From positions 6,379,001 to 6,443,000 of the forward strand of contig NZ_CP080519.1 in NCBI RefSeq assembly GCF_019468465.1: 64,000 bases of DNA. Direction: 5' to 3'. Under the pieces are notes generated by a model, which worked only from the letters and a program-made list of their open reading frames with translations, was not told where the DNA came from and made no database searches. The position numbers and the translations under genes were made by a program. Shown one piece after another: positions 1 through 8,018 of the stretch. Positions within the stretch are counted from its first letter, which is position 1, and each line of letters begins with the position of its first letter. Source of the stretch: Amycolatopsis sp. DSM 110486. Its GTDB lineage: Bacteria > Actinomycetota > Actinomycetes > Mycobacteriales > Pseudonocardiaceae.

Positions 1-419
1 AAGCTGAAGTGGTCGATCGAGTGCGTGCCCATCACCAGCGTGCCGCTCACGTGTGCGCAGTGACCGTTGGCGCCGGTGACCAGCACGCCGCCCGCGTAGG
101 TCTCGAAGGTGCCCGAGTCCTGTCCCGAGCCGGGAATCCCGTCGACCGTCATGGTCACGCTCATGGCGTGCTTGCCTGACGCGTTGTCGTAGACCTTCGC
201 GCAGTTCGTGCCCCCGTTGGCACTGGAATACCTGAGCTCGACGGTGCCCTGCGTCTCGTCGACCGTGTTTTGCAAAGTCTTCGGGAAGCCACTGACCATG
301 CTGCCCGGGCACATGCTGACGATCGAGTACCGCCCGGCCGCCTGTCCGGCCGGTGCTGCCGCCAAGACCGCGGTACCGACGAGCGCCACGGCACTGGCGA
401 GCGTGAGAATCCTGCGCAT
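1..419 (-). CDS. Secreted protein of unknown function (3' end outside window)
   Basis: The gene runs off the left edge, so only the first 139 residues are visible. The start ATG at 419 follows a good ribosome binding site (GGAAGG, 6 bases away). The N-terminus is a Sec signal peptide: MRR, then a hydrophobic Ala/Leu/Val stretch ending in an AQA/QAA-type cleavage region near residue 30. The mature part is Gly/Ser/Thr-rich, with cysteines in the CPGS, NCAKVYD and HCAHV contexts that could form disulfides outside the cell. It resembles small secreted actinobacterial proteins of the spore-associated-protein kind, but I do not recognise a characterised family. No enzyme motif is visible. Confidence 0.7.
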   Translation of the reverse strand, partial: MRRILTLASAVALVGTAVLAAAPAGQAAGRYSIVSMCPGSMVSGFPKTLQNTVDETQGTVELRYSSANGGTNCAKVYDNASGKHAMSVTMTVDGIPGSGQDSGTFETYAGGVLVTGANGHCAHVSGTLVMGTHSIDHFS

Positions 420-539
420 TGAAATCCTTCCCCAGACCGGGTCGCCCCTCGACCCGTTCGTCCCACCTTCGCGGCTGCCGGAGAGACGCGGCGAGTGATT
501 TTCCGGCCAATGTCCGGTTCCGGCCACCGGGTGACCGCG

Positions 540-1484
540 CTACACCCAGCCGCGCTTGGCGGCAGCCACACCGGCGGCGAATCGGCTCTCGACCCGCAGG
601 ATTTCGAGGATCGCGCACACGTGCCGGCGCACGGTCCGCTCGCCAGTGCCGGTGCTGCGGGCAATCGCCTCGTCGGTCAGCCCCGCGGCGAGCAGGGACA
701 CCACCCGGCGACGGGCGGGGGTGAGCTCGTCGCCGTCGGCACCGTCGAGCGGCACGGTGTCCGGCGCGGCCCACAGTGCGTCGAACAGTGTCTTCGGCCC
801 CGGCTCCGCCGGGGCGTGCGAGATCGCCTTTGAGCCGGCCTCCGGATTGTGCGGTCGGATCGGCCGGGGGCCGATCGCACCGCACAATCCGGAAGCCGGC
901 GCGATCTCGCGCGTGGGGTGACGGCGTCGTCCACGTGCATCATCGGCATCCTCACCTGCTCCGACTTACGGACCTGCGCCCGCCGCGAGGGCGTCGGCGG
1001 GCGGCAGCAGCACACCCTCGCTCACCCGGTGCCCGCCAGTGCTGCCGGTGAACGTGGCACGCAGCAGCTGCCGCGGGGAGCGGTAGAGGCCGGACGCGAG
1101 CCGGGTCAGCTCGTCGTGGTCCTCGATAGCGCGAACCCCTTCGCGGTCGACCGCGGTGAAGCCGCCGGTCGGAGCGACGAGTGCGGTGAACCGTTCCCAG
1201 GTGCCCGCGAGATCGGCCTGCAGCTCGGAAATGTGCCGGTGCTGCCGATCGAGCAGTCGCCGCAACGCGACGGCCGGTGGTACGGCACGCGCGAACCGGT
1301 CCGCGCCCGAACCGCCGAAGCTGATCACCCCCGCCTCCTGCAGCTCACGCTCGGCCGGGGGCGTCCGGGTCGAATGCGCCCACGCCGACCGGCAGCCGGC
1401 CTGCGGCGTGAAGCCGGTCGTACGCCTCGCCGCCTCGGCCGAGACCAGGCCCGCGAGGACCTCCGTCCGTGTGCTCCCGCGCAT
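540..1484 (-). pseudogene. Decayed LuxR-family (TrmB/LuxR-type) transcriptional regulator, interrupted by a palindromic repeat
   Basis: The pieces together make one actinobacterial regulator with an N-terminal coiled region and a C-terminal LuxR helix-turn-helix. The N-terminal part starts at ATG 1484 (RTEVLAGLVSAEAA) and leaves frame near 1424: the expected continuation, YDRLHAAGRLPVGVGAFDP, is in another frame. It returns to frame near 1357 (ERELQEAGVI). A third shift near 966-985 moves it to VRKSEQVRMPMMHVDDAV. The repeat at 796-912 then interrupts it. The C-terminal HTH remains (ELTPARRRVVSLLAAGLTDE to the stop at 540, with RTVRRHV as recognition helix). Three shifts plus an inserted element make it very unlikely that a functional full-length protein is made. 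A separate HTH-only protein from 887 is formally possible but would be read through the repeat. Confidence 0.8.
796..912 (-). repeat. Structured palindromic repeat, copy A
   Basis: On the minus strand it begins GCGCGAGATCGCGCCGGCTT, followed by an 11-base arm (CCGGATTGTGC), a conserved core stem (GGTGCGATCGGCC / GGCCGATCCGACC), the matching arm (GCACAATCCGG), then GGCCGGCTCAAAGGCGATCT and a terminal hairpin (CCCCGGC GGA GCCGGGG). It matches the element at 59370-59487, which is in the opposite orientation in the window, almost base for base except in the arms and terminal hairpin, where the changes are paired. It lies inside the decayed LuxR-type gene. No open frame for a transposase exists in it; it looks like a REP/MITE-sized element. 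Confidence 0.85.
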
Positions 1485-1590
1485 GCCGCCCCCTGTGGTT
1501 CGCCCCTTTCCGGCAAGTCGGGTAATCGGCTGCTCACGTTACGGAAGCGGCGTGCCCGAACGGTGCACGCCGCTTCCGGTCCGCAGGAGG

Positions 1591-2538
<948 letters not shown>

Positions 2539-3762
2539 TCAGTGCCGGCCGGTGGCCCGCCGCACGGCGTAGGCCAGCGCCCCGAGCGCCAGCGCCGCGC
2601 ACCCCGCCACCACCGACGGCCACGGCAGGCTGAACGCCAGCACCGCACACCCGACGAGCCCCAGAATCGCGACGACCCGCGGCGCCGGGTTCTCGTCCGC
2701 CCGCAACCGCAACGCCGCCGCGTTGGCGATCGCGTAGTACGCCAGCACCGCGAACGACGAAAACCCGATCGCCCCACGGAGATCCACTGTCGTCGCGAGC
2801 ACCGCCACCACCACGCCCACCGCCAGCTCCGCGCGCTGCGGCACCTCGAACCGCGGGTGCACCACGGCGAGTCCGCGCGGCAGGTGCCCGTCACGGGCCA
2901 TCGCCAACGTCGTGCGCGAGACGCCGAGCACCAGCGCCAGCAACGAACCCAGCGACGCCAGCGTCGCGCCGGCCCGCACGACCGGCGAGAGCCACGGCGC
3001 CGCCGCTTCCGCGATCGGGTCCGCGCTCGCCGCCAGCCGCTGCGGCCCGAGCGTGAGCAGCAGGGCGACGGCGACCACGGCGTAGACCACCAGCGTCAGC
3101 CCGAGGGCCAGCGGGATCGCTCGCGGAATGGTCCGCGCGGGGTCTCGCACTTCCTCCCCGAGCGTCGCCAGCCGCGCGTACCCGGCGAACGCGAAGAACA
3201 GCAACCCCGCCGCCGTCAGAACGCCGCCGCCGTCAAACGGTGCGAACGGCTCGGCCACGAACCCACCTGAGGTCGCACTCACGACCGCCACCGCCAGCAC
3301 CACCAGCGTGACCACCACGATCACCCGCGTCGCCAGCGCCGACCGATGCACCCCGAGGCAGTTGACCCCCGTCACGGCCGCCACGACACCGACGGCGATC
3401 ACCGCGCGCCACGGCTGCCCCACGCCGGGCGCCGCGTAGGCCACGACCGTCAGCGTCATCGCCGCGCAGCTCGCCGTCTTGCCGGTGACGAACCCCCAGC
3501 CCGCGAGGTACCCCCAGAACTCGCCGAGCCGCGCCCGCCCGTACACGTAGGTGCCGCCCGATTCAGGGTGCCGCGCCGCCAGCCGCGCCGACGACGTCGC
3601 GTTGCAGAACGCCACCACCGCCGCGATCCCCAGCGCGGGCAACAGGCCGGCCCCCGCGGCGCCGGCCGCGGGCGCGAACGCCGCGAACACTCCCGCGCCG
3701 ACCATCGACCCGAGTCCGAGGAACACGGCGTCGGTCAGCCCCAACCGGCGTGCGAGCGGCAT
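2539..3762 (-). CDS. APC-superfamily amino-acid permease
   Basis: 407-residue integral membrane protein with about 12 hydrophobic segments and no signal peptide. The N-terminal FLGLGSMVGAGVFAAFAP matches the substrate-binding TM1 motif (GSxxGxGIF type) of APC amino-acid transporters, and ESGGTYVYGRARLGEFWGY is the conserved TM3 region. GEEVRDPARTIPRAI between TM6 and TM7 is also typical. The family imports or exchanges amino acids or amines using ion gradients; the substrate cannot be told from sequence. It is divergent from the DoxX gene at 3899, with a 27-bp dyad between them. The ends are clear: ATG at 3762, stop at 2539. Confidence 0.88.
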   Translation of the reverse strand: MPLARRLGLTDAVFLGLGSMVGAGVFAAFAPAAGAAGAGLLPALGIAAVVAFCNATSSARLAARHPESGGTYVYGRARLGEFWGYLAGWGFVTGKTASCAAMTLTVVAYAAPGVGQPWRAVIAVGVVAAVTGVNCLGVHRSALATRVIVVVTLVVLAVAVVSATSGGFVAEPFAPFDGGGVLTAAGLLFFAFAGYARLATLGEEVRDPARTIPRAIPLALGLTLVVYAVVAVALLLTLGPQRLAASADPIAEAAAPWLSPVVRAGATLASLGSLLALVLGVSRTTLAMARDGHLPRGLAVVHPRFEVPQRAELAVGVVVAVLATTVDLRGAIGFSSFAVLAYYAIANAAALRLRADENPAPRVVAILGLVGCAVLAFSLPWPSVVAGCAALALGALAYAVRRATGRH

Positions 3763-3816
3763 CGTGGGTTCCTCTCACCGGTGACGGGCAGCGACAGCCA
3801 ACCACAGCGGACGGCC

Positions 3817-3843
3817 GACAGAGGTCGACAAATCACCTCTGTC
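3817..3843. promoter_or_regulatory. 27-bp dyad, probable operator in a divergent intergenic region
   Basis: GACAGAGGT, nine bases, then ACCTCTGTC: a perfect 9-bp inverted repeat. It sits between the permease (start 3762, minus) and the DoxX gene (start 3899, plus), where a repressor could control both. The size and spacing suit a dimeric winged-helix regulator, but no regulator gene is adjacent. Confidence 0.45.
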
Positions 3844-3898
3844 ACACCTCGCGGCTCTCCCTCGTTCCCTCCGCGACCGCCCTTCGAAGGGAGACCCC

Positions 3899-4279
3899 AT
3901 GAACGCCGCACTCTGGGCTGGGCAGATCGTCCTGGCCCTGCTCTTCGCCCTGTCCGGCTCGCTCAAGTCCACGATGTCGCGCGAGCGGATGCTCGAAACG
4001 GGCCAGACCGGCGCCGCCGCCTACCCGCTGCCAGTGGTCCGGTTCACCGCGATCTGCGAGCTCATCGCCGTGGCCGGCCTCATCCTGCCCCAGCTCACGG
4101 GTGTCGCGCCGAGTCTCACGGGCTGGGCCGCCGCCGGCCTCGTCGTGGTGATGATCGGCGCCATGGCCATGCACGCGCGCCTCGCGATCGTCCAGCACAA
4201 GGCCGCGGAGTGGCGCAACGTCACGGTCAACGCCCTGATCCTCGCCGTCGCGGTGTTCGTCGCCACCGGCCGCCTCTGA
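3899..4279 (+). CDS. DoxX-family membrane protein
   Basis: 126-residue protein with four predicted transmembrane helices (residues about 5-20, 45-65, 72-90 and 105-122) and a short charged loop after TM1 (KSTMSRERM), the layout of DoxX/DoxD-like proteins. Members are membrane subunits linked to quinone or thiosulfate redox chemistry or oxidative stress, but most actinobacterial copies are uncharacterised. The ATG at 3899 follows GAAGGGAGA (6-bp spacing). It stands alone, facing away from the permease and about 85 bases before the FAD oxidoreductase. Confidence 0.82.
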   Translation: MNAALWAGQIVLALLFALSGSLKSTMSRERMLETGQTGAAAYPLPVVRFTAICELIAVAGLILPQLTGVAPSLTGWAAAGLVVVMIGAMAMHARLAIVQHKAAEWRNVTVNALILAVAVFVATGRL

Positions 4280-4364
4280 CGGATACAACCCCGAGTCACT
4301 CCACCGCACGTCTTCACTCTCCGTTCCCCACCGCGAAACTCCCCATTCCCACCGCTGAACGACT

Positions 4365-5492
4365 GTGGCCCTCGTGCGAATCCTCATCGTCGGTGGCGGC
4401 GTCCTCGGCACGATGCACGCGTGGCAGGCGATCCACCGCGGCCACGACGTCGTCCACCTCGAACGCGAGCCCGAAGCCCGCGGCGCCTCCGTGCGCAACT
4501 TCGGCCTCGTCTGGGTCAGCGGCCGCGCGGCCGGTCCGGAGCTCGCCACGGCGTTGCGCGCTCGCGAGCTCTGGCAGACGATCGCCGAGCAGACGCCGGC
4601 GCTGGGGTTCCGGGCCAACGGCTCGCTCACGGTCCTGCGCACCGAAGCCGAGCGTGCCGTCGCCGAAGCCGCGACCACGAACGCCGACGCGGCCGAGCGC
4701 GGCTTCAAGCTCCTCACCCCGGCCGAGACCCGCCGGCTGAACCCGGCACTGCGCGGTGACTTCACGGCCGCCCTGTGGTGCGAGCGCGACGCGGCCGTCG
4801 AACCCCGCACCGCCCAGCCCGCCCTGCGCGCGGCGCTGCGGAAGACCGGCCGCTACACCTGGCTGCCCAGCCGCGAAGTCCGCACGCTGACCAACTCCGG
4901 CGTCACCGACGACCACGGCGACCACCACGAAGGCGACGTCACGATCTTCTGCACCGGCGCCTGGCTCGGTGGTCTCGTGCGCGAGCTCGCCGGCGAGGTC
5001 CCCGTCCGCCGTGTGCGGCTGCAGATGGCACAGACCGAACCCCTCGGCGAGACGCTGACCACGAGCGTCGCCGACGCCGACAGCTTCCGCTACTACCCGG
5101 CCTTCCGCGGCGACGCGCTCGCCGAGCTCGGCCGCACCCAGCCCCAGGGCGACGTCGCCGCCGCCCACAAGATGCAGCTGCTGATGGTCCAGCGCCTCGA
5201 CGGTTCTCTCACCATCGGCGACACGCACGAGTACGACCAGCCCTTCGGCTTCGACGTGACCGAAGACCCGTACGAGCACCTCGCCGAAGTCGCCGGCGCT
5301 CTGCTGGGCCGGCCGTTGCCGCGCATCCGCCGCCGCTGGGCCGGCGTGTACGCCCAGGCCCTCGACCCGGCCGCGATCGTGCACCGGGAACGCTTGGCGG
5401 ACAACGCTTTCCTCGTCACCGGGCCTGGCGGGCGCGGCATGACGTGCTCGCCGGCGATCGCCGACGACACCGCGCGGGAGCTGGGCCTGTGA
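4365..5492 (+). CDS. FAD-dependent oxidoreductase, TIGR03364 type (phosphonate-linked)
   Basis: 375-residue DAO-type flavoenzyme. The Rossmann motif ILIVGGGVLG lies at residues 6-15 and binds FAD; EREPEARGASVRNFGLVW is the start of the DAO domain, and the C-terminal GPGGRGMTCSPAIADD is the second FAD-binding motif. This subfamily is typically found next to a PhnX-like hydrolase and has been linked to oxidation of 2-aminoethylphosphonate or its N-methylated forms. The next gene here is that hydrolase, overlapping by four bases (GTGA), so they are co-translated. GTG at 4365 or 4374 could be the start; no ribosome binding site is obvious, so the message may be leaderless. Confidence 0.85.
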   Translation: MALVRILIVGGGVLGTMHAWQAIHRGHDVVHLEREPEARGASVRNFGLVWVSGRAAGPELATALRARELWQTIAEQTPALGFRANGSLTVLRTEAERAVAEAATTNADAAERGFKLLTPAETRRLNPALRGDFTAALWCERDAAVEPRTAQPALRAALRKTGRYTWLPSREVRTLTNSGVTDDHGDHHEGDVTIFCTGAWLGGLVRELAGEVPVRRVRLQMAQTEPLGETLTTSVADADSFRYYPAFRGDALAELGRTQPQGDVAAAHKMQLLMVQRLDGSLTIGDTHEYDQPFGFDVTEDPYEHLAEVAGALLGRPLPRIRRRWAGVYAQALDPAAIVHRERLADNAFLVTGPGGRGMTCSPAIADDTARELGL

Positions 5493-6157
5493 CGACCGAG
5501 CTCGTGGTGCTGGACCTCGCCGGCACCACCGTCGTCGACGACGGTCTCGTGGTACGCGCCTTCACGGCCGCGATCGCGAGCGCCGGAGTGTCCGAAGTAG
5601 ACGAACGCTTCCCGGCGATGCTCGCCCACGTGAACGCCACCATGGGCCAGTCGAAGATCACCGTCTTCCGCGCCCTGCTGCCGACCGAGGACCTCGCGCA
5701 GCGCGCCAACGCCGAGTTCGAACGCGCCTACGCCAACCTCGTCGCGGCGGGGGAGTGCGAGCCCGTGCCCGGCGCGGAGGACGTGATCCGCGGGCTGCGC
5801 CACGGCGGCGTGAAGGTCGCGCTGACCACCGGCTTCGCGGCCGTTACGCAGCAAGCCATCCTCGAGGCGCTGGGCTGGCGCGACCTCGCGGACCTCGCGC
5901 TCGCCCCGGGCGAGGGCTTGCGTGGCCGCCCGTACCCCGACCTCGTGCTCACGGCCGTGCTGCGCCTGGGCGTCACAGACGTGCGTTGCGTCGCCGTCGC
6001 CGGGGACACGCCGTCGGACGTGCGCACCGGCTTGTCCGCGGGCGCGCGCGTGGTGGCCGGGGTGCTGACCGGCGCCGGAACGCGCGCCGAGCTCACCGGG
6101 GCCGGGGCGACGCACGTGCTGGACTCCGTGCGCGACCTGCCGGACGTGCTCGACTGA
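5489..6157 (+). CDS. Phosphonatase-like HAD hydrolase (TIGR03351 type)
   Basis: 222-residue haloacid-dehalogenase superfamily enzyme. The nucleophile motif is VVLDLAGTTV with Asp9; TTGFA supplies motif II Thr/Ser near residue 113; GRPYPDLV carries a residue-III region and AGDTPSDVRTG the acidic motif IV. NATMGQSKITVF places Lys56 where phosphonoacetaldehyde hydrolase (PhnX) has its Schiff-base lysine, so C-P bond cleavage of phosphonoacetaldehyde or a relative is the best guess. It overlaps the FAD oxidase by GTGA and has the same partner as in other genomes: oxidase makes the aldehyde, hydrolase releases phosphate. No phosphonate transporter is beside it. Confidence 0.85.
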   Translation: MTTELVVLDLAGTTVVDDGLVVRAFTAAIASAGVSEVDERFPAMLAHVNATMGQSKITVFRALLPTEDLAQRANAEFERAYANLVAAGECEPVPGAEDVIRGLRHGGVKVALTTGFAAVTQQAILEALGWRDLADLALAPGEGLRGRPYPDLVLTAVLRLGVTDVRCVAVAGDTPSDVRTGLSAGARVVAGVLTGAGTRAELTGAGATHVLDSVRDLPDVLD

Positions 6158-6218
6158 AGTTTCCGAAGTTTCCGGCCGGCCCGTGCAACCACCCCGGCCC
6201 GGATTCCGTCCGCACGGT

Positions 6219-6746
6219 ATGCGGACAACGGTGAAAGTCCTGGGTGTGAGCGTTCTGCTGCTTTCGGCCGCGGCGTGCGGCGGCGGAGGGGCCGCGCCGG
6301 CGGGACCGGGCGCGGCGAGCTCGTCGCCTTCTCCGGCGACGTCGTCGGTGCCGTCGGTGCCGCCGTCAACCACGCTGCCCCCGCCGATGCCGCTGCCGTC
6401 CCCGTCCGGCCCGCCGCAGACCCATCCGACGCAGGGCCCGCCGCCCGGCGACACGGCACCGGCCGCAGGCCAGATCGACGCGTCGGCGCTGCCCGCCGGC
6501 TACCCCCACGACGTGACACTCGCGCAAGGCGGCAAGGTCGTCGTGATCCACGCCGACGAAGCCGGCTGCGACCACATCATGGCCGCCGCCGGCGGGGAGA
6601 CCGCGCAGCAGGCCGTCGTGGTCGTCACCGTCACCAAGGCGCCTCACGGCCAGATGTGCCCCATGCACGTGCGCGAGGTGTCGCTGCCCGTGCCGCTGGC
6701 CGAGCCGCTCGGCGGCCGCCAGCTGGTGCTGCGCCCCGGTCCGTGA
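6219..6746 (+). CDS. Lipoprotein of unknown function, tandem paralogue 1
   Basis: 175-residue predicted lipoprotein: MRTTVKVLGVSVLLLSAAAC ends in a lipobox cysteine (Cys20), followed by a Pro/Ser/Ala-rich tether to about residue 85. The globular domain runs from SALPAGYPHDV to the end and has two further cysteines (GCDH, MCPMHV), probably a disulfide. The same domain follows in the next gene (HGQMCPM here, TGQMCTM there). The ATG at 6219 starts exactly at the signal sequence. Function unknown; an extracytoplasmic surface protein. Confidence 0.75.
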   Translation: MRTTVKVLGVSVLLLSAAACGGGGAAPAGPGAASSSPSPATSSVPSVPPSTTLPPPMPLPSPSGPPQTHPTQGPPPGDTAPAAGQIDASALPAGYPHDVTLAQGGKVVVIHADEAGCDHIMAAAGGETAQQAVVVVTVTKAPHGQMCPMHVREVSLPVPLAEPLGGRQLVLRPGP

Positions 6747-6787
6747 GCGGATGCAACCGGATACGGCCCCCGTTCCGTCCTTGGCTC

Positions 6788-7294
6788 ATGAGGTACTTGA
6801 CGAAGCTGGTCGGCACAGGCTTGATCCTCGCCACGGTGACAGCCTGCGGCGCCCAGGGGACCATGGCCACGAACCCCGCGTCCGGAGGCGACTCCGTGGC
6901 GCCGAGCGGCAGCATCTCGACCTCGCCGTCGCCGGTGCCGAAGCCCCTGCCCAACCCGCCGGGCAAACCGCGGCTCGAGGTGCCGGCCGGCAGCACGCCG
7001 GTGCCTGCGGACAAGGTCGATGCGAAGGCCCTGCCGCCGGGCTTCCCGCACGAGGTCTACACGGCCAACGGCGGCACGATCATCAACGTCCGCGCCGAAG
7101 AGGGCGGCTGCGGCCACGCCCTCGGCGAGGCGATCGAGCAGACCGCGCAACACGTGGTGCTGGATCTGAGCGAGACCAAGGCGCAGACCGGCCAGATGTG
7201 CACGATGGACCTGCGTTACCCCTACATCTCCGTCGCGCTCGCCGCGCCGCTCGGCGAGCGGACGGTGGTCCTGAAGCAGTCACCGCCTCGGTGA
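6788..7294 (+). CDS. Lipoprotein of unknown function, tandem paralogue 2
   Basis: 168-residue predicted lipoprotein; MRYLTKLVGTGLILATVTAC carries a good lipobox (VTAC, Cys20). After a Ser/Pro-rich linker comes the domain KALPPGFPHEVYTANGGTII, with cysteines at GGCGH and GQMCTMDL that line up with the upstream gene. The two are clear tandem duplicates that have diverged strongly while keeping the LPxGxPH start, the GC-H pair, TAQ and GQMC. The gap between them is 41 bases and their upstream sequences are alike (CCGGAT...CCGTTCCGTCC), suggesting the duplication included the promoter. A hairpin terminator follows at 7371. Confidence 0.75.
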   Translation: MRYLTKLVGTGLILATVTACGAQGTMATNPASGGDSVAPSGSISTSPSPVPKPLPNPPGKPRLEVPAGSTPVPADKVDAKALPPGFPHEVYTANGGTIINVRAEEGGCGHALGEAIEQTAQHVVLDLSETKAQTGQMCTMDLRYPYISVALAAPLGERTVVLKQSPPR

Positions 7295-7370
7295 CGGCTT
7301 CACGAAGGCCGGCGCTGCGCGGCTCGCTCGGGGGGTTACCGGCCCGAGCCGCCGGGCACCGGCCGGGCGG

Positions 7371-7408
7371 TCACCCGGGTGCCACCTCCCACCGTGGCAC
7401 CTGGGTGA
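7371..7408 (+). terminator. Stem-loop downstream of the lipoprotein pair
   Basis: TCACCCGGGTGCCAC, 8-base loop, GTGGCACCTGGGTGA: 15-bp stem with one G-T wobble. Lies between the lipoprotein genes and the SRPBCC promoter; no U-tract, as is usual at this GC content. Confidence 0.55.
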
Positions 7409-7458
7409 TCTCCCTCGCGGCGCCCGCCGGCCGAATCGTGGGCGCACCGGCGGAGCCC

Positions 7459-7464
7459 TAGTCT
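7459..7464 (+). promoter_or_regulatory. -10 hexamer TAGTCT for a probable leaderless transcript
   Basis: TAGTCT ends 8 bases before the ATG at 7473, leaving no room for a ribosome binding site. The same hexamer at the same distance precedes dut at 51389. Confidence 0.5.
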
Positions 7465-7472
7465 CACCGGGC

Positions 7473-7910
7473 ATGGGTACCCGCCAGATCTCGCGCACCG
7501 CCGTTGTCGCCGCCTCTCCGAAGCAGCTCTTCGACCTGCTCGCCGATCCCGCCAACCACCCGCTGATCGACGGGTCCGGCACCGTTCGCGCCGGCCGTGA
7601 CGGCGCTCCCTCGCGGCTTTCGCTCGGCGCGACGTTCGGGATGGACATGAAGATGGGCGCGCCGTACCGGATCAGCAACACCGTGGTGGAGTTCGAGGAG
7701 AACCGGCTCATCGCGTGGCGCCACTTCGGGGGCCACCGCTGGCGCTGGCTGCTGGAGCCCGCGGGCGACGGCCGGACCACCGTGACCGAGACGTTCGACT
7801 ACTCCACCGCCCGGTCACCGCTGGCACTGAAGCTGATGGGCTACCCCAAGCGCAACGCCGACGGCATCGAGAAAACCCTCGCCCGGCTTACGAAGATGTT
7901 CCCCGGCTGA
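7473..7910 (+). CDS. SRPBCC-family (START/Bet v1-like) protein
   Basis: 145-residue cytoplasmic protein with the polyketide-cyclase/dehydrase layout: VVAASPKQLFDLLADPANHP at residues 10-29 is the typical start, and VVEFEENRLIAWRHFGGHRW followed by VTETFDYSTA forms the beta-sheet cavity. Such proteins bind hydrophobic ligands; no catalytic residues can be assigned, and the ligand is unknown. It is a single gene with its own promoter (TAGTCT, 8 bases before the ATG), ending 108 bases before the exporter. Confidence 0.82.
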   Translation: MGTRQISRTAVVAASPKQLFDLLADPANHPLIDGSGTVRAGRDGAPSRLSLGATFGMDMKMGAPYRISNTVVEFEENRLIAWRHFGGHRWRWLLEPAGDGRTTVTETFDYSTARSPLALKLMGYPKRNADGIEKTLARLTKMFPG

Positions 7911-7960
7911 CCGCAATGCGGAGTGAGCTGTACCGCGTTCGGCGGTAGGCGCGGACAGTT

Positions 7961-7995
7961 AGTTGTAGTGTGCTAAATGTTAGGATTCTACAACT
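7961..7995. promoter_or_regulatory. 35-bp dyad over the exporter promoter, probable MarR operator
   Basis: AGTTGTAG-TGTG-CTAA-ATG-TTAG-GATT-CTACAACT: outer 8-bp and inner 4-bp arms share one centre at 7978. A -10-like TAGGAT (7981-7986) lies inside the right half. The site is AT-rich against its surroundings and ends 24 bases before the exporter start at 8019, with the MarR gene downstream in the same operon, the usual autoregulated arrangement. Confidence 0.7.
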
Positions 7996-8018
7996 ACCTT
8001 CCGACTTTGAGGGGTGCC

